Both the position numbers and the translations under genes were made by a program. DNA of 64,000 bases, taken from assembly GCF_021134715.1 (NCBI RefSeq), contig NC_060017.1:4340001-4404000 (forward strand), written 5' to 3'. The notes under the pieces are model-generated. The model ran no database searches. It saw nothing but the letters and a program-made list of their open reading frames with translations, and was not told the origin of the DNA. This stretch comes from Daphnia pulex (Eukaryota; Arthropoda; Branchiopoda; Diplostraca; Daphniidae). Within the stretch, counting starts at the first letter, position 1; each line of letters opens with the position of its first letter. Positions 55,201 through 64,000 of this stretch are shown here, one piece after another.

Positions 55201-58200
55201 GTTATCGGTTGCCAACCATCGTATATGCTCGAAGGACTGGCTCATTTCCCAGCCAGAAAAAAAGAAACCACGCAAGGTTTTTAACGAGAAAGAGAGACTC
55301 GAGCGCACTTGACTAAACAGCCGGCCAATCTTTCATCGATGTTGATCGTCCAACCGTGAGCAGCGTGAAGGGGAGGCATGTCTGCCGATTGCTGCATAAC
55401 ATGTTCTCTTCTCTCTCTCTTTGTTGCTGGCGAATGCATGTGGAATAATAGCGACACCTTGTATAGGCAAGATGACGTAAGACCAAGCGTAAGACGATAC
55501 ATCCTCTGCCGTCATTACAATAATAATAAGGTGGGTGTATAGAGAGGTAAAGGTTTCTATTTGGTTAAATGTACGGGGGAATACGAAAAAGAGAAAATGA
55601 AGAATTCTTTTTAGGGTTCCTCTTTCTTATTCATAGATATACAGTCAATCTATGCGCTCTGTATGTTAATGTCGTCGCCAATAATGCATTGCTATTCGGC
55701 TTGTTTTCCCGGTCGACTGTGCAATTGCTTTTCGATTGAAAGACGCGGAATTGCCCGTAAGCTTTTTCCTATGTTCACTTTGTGTAGCATAATAAACAGT
55801 CTCGCTTCGGCGATATTTATACGTAACAGTTGAGGTCTATGAATACAAAAGCGTTTGAAAACTGTACCGGCTGTCATTCGTATAATCCCTCGTTCTTGCT
55901 GACCTTTCTATAGTGAATATACGCATCCTGGTTTAAAGGGGCTGAAATAATCATTAGTGACAGACGACAGAAGCGATTTCACGAAAGCTTTTCACGTCAT
56001 AAAGAATCATCTTCAAATGCTAGAGACTTATGTGTATAGTCTACTTCGCCTGTCGAAGTTCATGAAAGGCTTAGCATATTTTTAAAAATTCCCTGTTGGC
56101 TTCCAAGAGGGTCCTGGACGGTTTTATTGATGGCCATTTCGCTCTAACGGTAATTATCTACGGGTTTCGTGCAATTTTTACTTTTATCTTCGACTGTGTT
56201 GGTCGATTTTTAATAGTTTCTATCGATATCTTAAGATGCATAACTAATTAGAAGATTAGTGTCGTCTGCTTTCGGTTTGTTGTTATACAAGTTTCGAAAA
56301 AGACGAAGTTCGATAAGAGTTCAAAGAAAATGGGTGCACGAAAAACAGCCGAGCAAGTAAAATTACAAAAATGTGGTCGGTGTGTCAACTCTGGTCGGGT
56401 CTTTTTATGCACTTGCCCAATAACACATAGGACTCCATGCTGTTTTTAGGTACACAATTAAGAATACAATTAGAATGCTTATGATCATTATTGAAGAATT
56501 ATATAGAGACCTTTTCCAAATTTGTGAAATGTTATTAGTACAACTAACATTTACCATGTAAGCCCCCCTGCCCTTTGCATATGGGAATTTGTTTGCACTA
56601 TAGTGTAATCTTTTCATTTGTGCAGATTTTAGGCCTGGGCCAGTCACTACAACAGCAAGATATGTAAGTTTGGCTTGTGCTGGTATTGTCCTGTCATCAG
56701 CAACAATCTAGCTACATCATTTGGGTAATGATTTTCGTTATTTTTGTTTGTGTGACCTTGCTAGATATTTTTATGATGCATGACTTCTAATCCATGTACT
56801 GCACTTTATGCCATGGTAAAGCTTTATGCAGTGGGAAACCTTAAATTCTCCTGTTAATTTAAAATCAGGGTTTACCCACTTTTCCTTACTTATTGTTTCT
56901 GTAAATATATTTTTATCGTAACCCATTTTTATTTCTTTGTTTAGATAAACAGCATCCAGTTTGATTGGGAAAACTCTGCCCTTGTGTGTACACCTATGTG
57001 AGTGTGGGACTCCCTTTTCCCGTCATTCAAATTTTCTCCGGATGGAGCACTTGTGACCTGGCTGTTTTTCCCAGGCTTAAAGGTAGGACAACTATTCTTC
57101 CTTTTTGTTTTTTTACTGTGTGATGGCGTTGATTAGAAATCGTTAGATAGTTACGGAATCAGATTATTCCTGAGCTAGGCGGTAAACTGGAACTGTTTTT
57201 CTCTTGCCGTGTTTGTTGACTCAGTTAGAGCTCATTCAATTGTAGAACGACTGCAGATCAGGCCTGTTTTTGTAACAACTTTTGTCAAATTCAAAAAAAT
57301 ATTTCAACTTTTAACACTTTCAAGCCAAGTGCAAAGTCTAGAAAACTTTATGGTCAACAGGGACCTGCCACCACAACGGCACCTCTTCGTTTTATTGAAC
57401 GATCTCAACGAGTACAAAATCGATAACTGGGAAAAATAATGATTAGAAAAGAAAAAAAGAAAAAAAGGAGTCCAGACTCTTTTGAATCCAACACGTGCGA
57501 CCTCGAGTTCCGGTTAGAGATCCCAATTGACTCTGTGATACTGGCGCATTTATATCTCATCCGCGTTTCAGATGCGCATTCGTATTTATACACAGACACG
57601 CGCGCGCGGGGCCATCATTTTATTATAACCGACCGAGTTATGGGCTCTCCGGCTCTTTCATCTGTATATATACTACCCACTAGTACTCTATATACTAGTC
57701 CGTCTAGAGTAATATTACAAGGCGGATTCATGCCATGAATCTTTCATCGACTTACATACTCGTCCCACCACCCCACAATCTCTATGGGATGCCCGAACCG
57801 TACCGTACTTGAACTGCAAAGATTGATCCAGTATATAATGTTTGCAGCAAAAAAGTCTATTCTGGTCAGACTCTCCTTTTCAGTCTTTGTGCCTTGTATA
57901 TTATACAGCCCCAGAGAATAAAGAAAAAAAGAAAAACAACAACAACTGCCTTACCAAGCTAGCAATGACGTCTATATGCGCTATATCCACCCAGCATGCG
58001 TCTATCCGAAAGTCCTGGAATACCAAAACAAGGCTCGTGCTGTGAGCTGATCTGTTTTGTCAGTTGAATTGAACTTTCGCATCACGTCGCCTACATACAC
58101 AGTCGTTGTGCTGATGGCGGAACACACAACGAAAATAATGGGGAAATGTTGGATATTATAACGACGTCCTTGGATGCTGATTTTACCTTGAGCAACGCCG

Positions 58201-59876
58201 TGAGGGACGCAAAGGAGTACAATAGCGTCGACGCGCAATTCCTGTAGTTTCCCACTGTGTGTGTCTCAGGTGTCTTGTCGTAGCTGTTAAGTTGTTTCTT
58301 TCCGGGTTATAGGGGAGGCTTGTGTGACGTCACAATAACCTCCTCACTTGTAGATTGTTATGTGTAGACGCAAACAAGATATAGCTATTTTCAATGAATA
58401 ATCTAACGAGCTTGTTATCAGATACATCATATATGACTCGGCGCATATCTTTTGAGAGACAACAGCCGACATTCGATATTATTAGTTTTCGGGCAACTGG
58501 AAAGAAAATCCCCATCCGCGTCGGATTGTTATTTCTTGGATTTAATTTGTAGTTTGTACACAATACATTTCTTATTTATTTTTAATTTTTTTAAGCTGGC
58601 CACAAAGGTTGTTTGACCACCTGCTTTATTGACAATACAGACAAGACACAAAAGATTTCACTGATTTGCAGCTTTTCCTTGTGAAGGTTATATATATACT
58701 GCTCGTCTATTTCTAGCATATTTCGTTTGTCCTTGTGCATATTGACACAAGTCACCTGACAATTAAAAATTTGTAACGTTCTAAAATTATTAAATCATTT
58801 CAGGGAAATTTCTCGTTTGTTCTGCACAAGGCCTTTTTTCGTTTTGATAATTAAACATTCGATTGTTTTAGTCATCAGCACCACTAAAGACTAAAAGGTG
58901 GCGATGAATCCCGCATCGACAACGGTATTGTTTTATCTCTGCCAGCAATCTTGGTCTTGTTACACAGCCAACGTTTACCATCACGTTTATCCATTATATT
59001 TCATTATTTTATCTTCCAACCGCCTGGTATTATTACGTGGAAAATCGTGTTCCGTACTTCCGTCTCTGTCGAAAGTAGATTTTCTTTCCGTGTTGCTTGC
59101 CAGCGGTAATCAAAGCGTAATCAGCCGTAATTGTTTTAATGGCCTTGACAAACTTGCACAAAGAAAATTGTTAGCTAAATATTGTTTTACATAGATCTCG
59201 TGAAAGCACATTCCACCCCGCTCTTTTGTTTTGTATTTTATTTATCTCCCCGCACGCTGCTGCATCAACAGCACAACTGCGTTCCACGCACTCACGCCAG
59301 GAAATAATCAAAGTCATCGGTCTCGACGGCGGAGATTTTCCACAATTCCCCCCTCCGATACAATCTCCTCTGTTGTAACATAACCTTGAAAGGAGACACA
59401 CAACTTTGCACTACCACGGTCAATTATGCAAATGTAGCGGATACCAACGCCCTTTGATATAATTATTGAACTCTTGTAAATTCCGTGAAATTTCTAACGT
59501 TGCGCTAGCAAGGAAATACAGAAATGAAAATCGATAGGCTTTTGTGATTAACAAATTTCCAGCTATTCATCAATCATCGTCGTTTCATTCAAAGTATCTT
59601 TGGTAAAAAACGTTTCAGCCGCCCATTTTTCTTACAAATATTGGACCCCAATTTACACAGTGCGACACATATACCCATTTCACGTGATTTTTTATTATTT
59701 TTTTTTCCAAATTTCTAGTTGTGTACGTCAAACGCATTTTAGTGGTTGGAACTACGACACCACAGGTGCGGTACCTGCGGTGACACATCCTTTTTTTCAA
59801 AAATCGACGTGCATACGTATACGTTTGCGTGTTGCTGCTATTAAGAACACCTGCCGAATATTCCCGAGCTCCCGTT
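52294..59876. other. Cytohesin 3' UTR and gene-poor spacer
   Basis: The first kilobase is likely cytohesin 3' UTR with A/T runs. Beyond about 53.4 kb I recognise no gene on either strand; open frames of 60-105 codons have no domains or consistent splice partners. A possible unassigned exon at 54721-54843 is listed separately. CAG units (54332-54349) and short CA runs occur. Confidence 0.4.
54721..54843 (+). other. Unassigned possible first exon
   Basis: ATG in a fair context opens 41 codons (MAAVLQFPPFWARAHLIRL...) that end exactly at a GTGAGC donor. No family recognised and no partner exon found downstream, so it may be chance. Confidence 0.15.
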
Positions 59877-59884
59877 TATATAAG
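59877..59884 (+). promoter_or_regulatory. TATA box of the small CVYCG peptide gene
   Basis: TATATAAG (within TTTATATAAGG), about 90 bp upstream of the ATG at 59974. Confidence 0.6.
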
Positions 59885-59973
59885 GTATCATGTGCTGTAA
59901 CTTCTTTCCATTCGTGAGTCGCAGGGGAAAGCAGACGAACCATCTCAGTTTCAGTCTTTGACATTTAGAGAAA

Positions 59974-60491
59974 ATGAAGAGTTTCATTTTCCTCATCTTA
60001 CTTATTGGCCTGGCCATGTCTTTGGTAAGGTAATACCTATATTAACGGGAAGCTTAGAAACATTATTTCATCCTTTTTCCTTTGGTTAATTTCTTTTGTT
60101 TATGGTGGGAATTTCCCCATTTTTTTTTTTTGCGTATATTAGCCGTTGACTTCGCCCCGGACGAAATTTGATTTAACAAAGCTTCCGCCTTCAGCCGGGT
60201 TAGACAACAATCGTCGTTCAACAGGTAGAGTTCTTTCTGAAAGAGAACCCGCAGGTCAAATTCTTCCTTTGTTGGGGGTTATCCTCTATACAAAGTGCTT
60301 TTCTTTATATTCCCTTGGTGATGGGAATGACCCAGCAGTTCCGTTACTGATTCAATTATAATATACTCTTGTTGTATTATGTTGATGCAGGCTCTAAAAC
60401 TATTCCTACCAAGGTGCCAGCCAAGCCTGAGAAACCACCAAAGAAAAAAGAAGAATACTTTTTCATTCCGCCGTGTGTTTATTGCGGATGA
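59974..60491 (+). CDS. Small secreted peptide ending Cys-Val-Tyr-Cys-Gly
   Basis: Exons 59974-60024, 60143-60224 and 60391-60491 give 77 residues in frame, all with good GT-AG introns. A signal peptide of about 16-17 residues (MKSFIFLILLIGLAMSL) is encoded exactly by exon 1. The mature part has a basic RR at about 41-42, a Lys/Pro-rich linker (PAKPEKPPKKKEEY) and the tail FFIPPCVYCG. The KKK tract is a possible convertase site, and the terminal Gly could donate a C-terminal amide. The two Cys are two residues apart. It looks like a secreted peptide precursor, perhaps a hormone or defence peptide, but no family is recognised. A TATA box upstream and AATAAA near 60605 frame the gene. It lies tail-to-tail with the astacin gene. 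Confidence 0.7.
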
Positions 60492-60846
60492 GAGAATAAC
60501 ACACACTACTGCAATCCATGGCTGATGAAGCACTTTCGTTCGTTCGAGTATATATATCAAACGGCAGTTTTATAAAATGTTTCGGTACCACCAGTTTACC
60601 TTGAATAAATCAAACAGTTTTTTTTCTTTTTCTTTGCTTTTAGTCAGAAATCTTGTGATTGCGAAAATATATTGAATACAATAATCGAATGTAGTAAAAG
60701 TTGAATAGCTAAAATCAAACTGGTGTGGGTGTGGTGGCACGGCGCGATACGTTGAGCAGCATTGATACTTTTGATAGGGAAAAGGTAGAAAATGTCATCG
60801 ACTTGATCGTCGCAGTCGAGTCCTTTTTAGGAAAGTTTCGTGTGTG

Positions 60847-63806
60847 TTAACATTCACCACACGACTTCCTGCAGTGCAGGAGCATGAATCCCGGGTTGGC
60901 CTTGCAAGTTCCCTCGGCCGCCCAAACGGGACAGTAGTGGTCGTCGTCGACGCATTCCGAATTTGCAGAAGTCGCAGCTGCAGCTGCTGTTGCATCTGTC
61001 AATCAAAGAAGCGATTAAATCGTTAGACACTTGATTTTGATGGATCGGGGTTGGCACCAGCTTCACTGGTGTACATACCGTTACAGAAAAGGCAAGACTT
61101 GCGGCAGTAAATCTTCATGTACTCCTCATTCTTCTGGCACTCCCCTCCTTTAGCCCTGCATTATCATATTTAATTTGTAATGCAACTTTAATTCGTGACA
61201 AGGACAAATGTGTCTTACCATCGGATGCAGTTGTCGTTCAAGTTGGCACATTCGCCATCTGGGCGCAAAAGAGAAATGGCAAAATGATTACGTAATTTTG
61301 TCAACCAGCGCTGTAGCAATTACTCGCTTTCTATTAATTTGATATTACGACACAGATGTATTTCATAAACGCATTGAATGATGGAACTTACCACATTGAT
61401 TACAAGATGGTCGACAGTGGGACATCATCCAAGGGTTTCGCTCGCATTCTCCTCTCTTCGCCCAGATGTTGCAATATTTATGTTCGTCCAGACATCCACT
61501 TTTGGCCGTCGCGTTTTCTGCTGTTGACACAACATTCCAACTCGCTTATTCTTAGCTTTATGCTAATCATCTAGTGTGACGCTTTGAATATCAAGTATTT
61601 TATAGTATATATACCCAGAGGTGAGTCCGTCGTAGTGACAAGAGGTGGAATGGTCGACCAAGTCGAGTTCGTTTCACATTGGTACAACCGGTTCAACTTT
61701 AAGACGTCCGACTGTTACGGAATAATAAATTCGAAATTTAGTATTTTTACCCTTTGAAAATGTTAATTTCTAACTATTTCGAATAGCTTGATCAAAGTCA
61801 AAGTATGCTGTGTACATTGCTGAAGCCTTGTCGCTGTCCAAGTTGTTGGCCGTCGTTCTTGTTGGACGTAATTGTCGGATAGCGTCGGTCTTTGGCGAAA
61901 GCGTAAGCGTCGTAGTGCATAATAGAACCTGTTCAAAGGAAAATCAACATTTTCTTTTTGAGCCAGCGCAGGTCTGATTTAATTACCTGTATCGTAGGAT
62001 TGGCCCAAGTATTGGATCCGGCCTTGGTCGTGTTTCTGGAAATTGAAAGCCATCCCTGAATATATTAAGAACCGCAGCAATAATAATTTAATTTACTAGA
62101 AACGTTGGCGATGAAAACCTATTGCGGAATATATTTAGTCTATACCTTGGATAATATTTCTCCAGTGGATTGTGACGTAATCGTCACGATCTGTACGGCT
62201 TTGCTCGTGCTGTGGAGAATAATCAATAAAAACCAAAATGTCGATCGATTATTCTAAACGTGCATAAACACACAACAAAAGAATAATAATAATAATAATA
62301 TACCCAGAAACCGACTGCGTGCATTAATTCGTGCATAACGATGCCGACGTAAATACATCCCATGCCCTGTAAATGATATGTATACCAAAGTCCGATAAAT
62401 AATTTAAAATGCTATATAGATGCGCTTTTTGTTGTTGTTGCTTATATATTTGACATGAATTATTCATACCAAGGAGACTTGCTGTTCTCCTCCTGCACGA
62501 CCGACGTTGCTGCTACATCTATATACAAAGTATAATCATATTAATAAAAACCTCAACGGGGAAAATTCGGCAATAATGTCCATCTCATGTTTTATGCAAT
62601 GATCCAGCGCGCTGACAACGAAATTCATTCAGTTGCACGCGTGCGGAATTTCTCAAGGGATCTAATCGAATTGCTCAGATTATTTGTATTATACCCATTT
62701 CCAGACTGAATGTTGAGGTAGTCATCCTGGTTGGTGCGAGGTACGAAACGGATGCACGTCTGGTTGTGAAATCCAAGAATGGCCTTGGCGATTACGCTTC
62801 GCTCGTACCTTCCTGGATGTAATAAATAGGACATCCGTGAATGAATTAGCTATAAACTGGCAGTATTGTCTATTGTGCACAAGCGCGGTAGAATGCGTGT
62901 TTAGTGTGAAATGTATACCGAAAGAGGCTGAAAGAACGTAAGGAATGGTGCCAGATGGCCAAGTGAGGGTCACGTCGACGACAGCATTATGCTGCATCTA
63001 AAAATCGAATTGTATTCATTCAGAATGGCGTCAGTGAACTGGACTGGAAGTAGATCACTTTCTAGTCGATTGGTTTCTGATAATAGAGAAAGAAATAATC
63101 TCAAAACAACTGACCTTTGTCCCTTTTTGTCGTCCTGTTACGGCAGCCGTTTCTCGGTTCAAGACACCGACAATGTCGCCCTCAAAAAGGCCATTTTGAC
63201 CACCCATCCTGGAACTAACGTCAGCCGAATCTTGGGAAAGCGGCTCCAAAACTGTAAATAAAGATTAATTTCCTTTTTGTGTTAACTTTTGAAACTGTTT
63301 TGCATATTATAGTAACTTTCGAAATAAACGAAAAAAAAGCCTGTTTGAAAATTATGGAGGCCTTTTTTTAGTTGGATAGATAAGAAGGACTAACTTGTGT
63401 GTAGCCCAATTAAGACTCAACTTAGATTGATTAGGCCTTTCGCTTTATATTGACATTGTTTAGACTATACTTTGTTGCAGGCTACTACTACTCACCCAAC
63501 AACTCTGCATTTTGGAAATCCGCTGGGCTGAGTGCTTCGCCAGGTATTTCACCAATCTGTTAATTACAAAATCAATCACATAAGCTCATTTTCTATTTTA
63601 AATACATGCACAAAAGCTGGCCAGCGTCATCGTTGAAATTTCTTTTTGTAAGTAAAATTATATACCGGATCATTGCTGCTATCAAACTTGATGAGTGTAT
63701 CGTCAATCAGATCATTATCATTATCAGGCATGGGAGCGCTAAGTGTCCCTTTGCCGTAATAATTGATTGCGATCAGCAAGAGAGTCACAAATGAAATTGG
63801 CAACAT
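60847..63806 (-). CDS. Astacin metalloprotease with three ShKT domains
   Basis: About 15 short exons on the minus strand from ATG at 63806 to TAA at 60847, about 460 residues. A signal peptide (MLPISFVTLLLIAI) leads a pro-region whose FEGDI motif carries the Asp that caps the catalytic zinc in astacin zymogens. The protease has TWPSGTIPYVLS, the zinc site HELMHAVGFW-HEQSRTDRD (split by an intron after GFW) and the Met-turn SIMHYDAYAFAKD, and ends NRLYQC. Three Cys-rich ShKT modules follow: CLDEHKYCNIWAKRGECERN..., CANLNDNCIRWAKGGECQKN... and CVDDDHYCPVWAAEGTCKAN..., the last ending CGEC-stop. Such secreted enzymes occur in arthropod gut and cuticle. Exon boundaries are approximate. Confidence 0.92.
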
Positions 63807-63983
63807 CTTGATTCAATGTTTCAGGTTGTACAATTGGTAAATTTCAAATGTAATGCAAAGTTTACAGAATTTTATGAAAATTCGATATTATGTGGACTGA
63901 AGAAAAATTGTATTACACAGAGGGGTTGATGCCCTGTTATACGAGAGAGAATTTGAACTGCCGGAGTAGCACGGATAGATGGT
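63807..63983. other. Astacin 5' flank
   Basis: Presumed 5' UTR and core promoter of the minus-strand astacin gene; nothing else seen. Confidence 0.4.
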
Positions 63984-63992
63984 CTTTTTATA
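63984..63992 (-). promoter_or_regulatory. TATA box of the astacin gene
   Basis: On the minus strand TATAAAAAG lies about 180 bp upstream of the ATG at 63806, leaving room for a short 5' UTR or intron. Confidence 0.45.
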
Positions 63993-64000
63993 CGGGGAGC

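Noticed and set aside
58898-59401. Frames of 76-98 codons on both strands
   Set aside because: No recognisable domain, no splice consistency, in a gene-poor spacer.

Overview
The window reads as nuclear DNA of a small-genome arthropod. The best fit is a branchiopod crustacean of the Daphnia type. The support is multi-exon genes with many 55-90 bp GT-AG introns, insect/crustacean-like protein sequences, TATA-box promoters, and an astacin protease with C-terminal ShKT modules. The species call is inference, because no alignment could be run. Exon models were assembled by hand from splice signals, reading-frame phase and family similarity. Most models close exactly in frame.

Layout. 1.36-2.04 kb: a small secreted Thr/Lys/Arg repeat protein (+). 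2.96-4.52 kb: syntaxin 5 (+). 4.96-5.90 kb: a non-autonomous inverted-repeat transposon with a perfect 9-bp target duplication, ending 23 bp before the start codon of the next gene. 5.92-11.2 kb: LRPPRC/bicoid-stability-factor-like PPR protein (+). 11.5-13.9 kb: SLC7 amino-acid transporter light chain (-). 15.7-17.2 kb: AGGF1-like OCRE/FHA/G-patch protein (+). 17.7-20.2 kb: TOM1-like VHS/GAT sorting adaptor (-). 21.6-24.4 kb: protein disulfide isomerase with a duplicated, probably mutually exclusive exon (+). 25.9-27.3 kb: LUC7L3-like splicing factor (+). 28.8-52.3 kb: cytohesin (steppke-type Arf-GEF, +), with very large simple-sequence-rich introns and several candidate first exons. 60.0-60.5 kb: a 77-residue secreted peptide ending Cys-Val-Tyr-Cys-Gly (+). 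60.8-63.8 kb: astacin metalloprotease with three ShKT domains (-).

The most striking structure is at 41.6-48.9 kb. A coding exon that fits a long alternative N-terminus of cytohesin is split by a 6,563-bp DNA transposon (8-bp target duplication, inverted termini) carrying an intron-containing transposase gene. That transposase gene is in turn split by a 2,161-bp Copia-type LTR element with identical 199-bp LTRs, a 5-bp target duplication and an initiator-tRNA-Met-type primer site. The Copia element has lost most of its pol region, and its gag carries an apparent intron filled with a palindromic 27-bp minisatellite. The insertion order is therefore legible: cytohesin exon, then DNA transposon, then Copia.

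The host genes are mostly housekeeping genes of membrane traffic (syntaxin 5, TOM1, cytohesin), secretory folding (PDI), RNA metabolism (LRPPRC, AGGF1, LUC7L3) and transport. They do not form a pathway cluster. No tRNA, rRNA or CRISPR locus was recognised.
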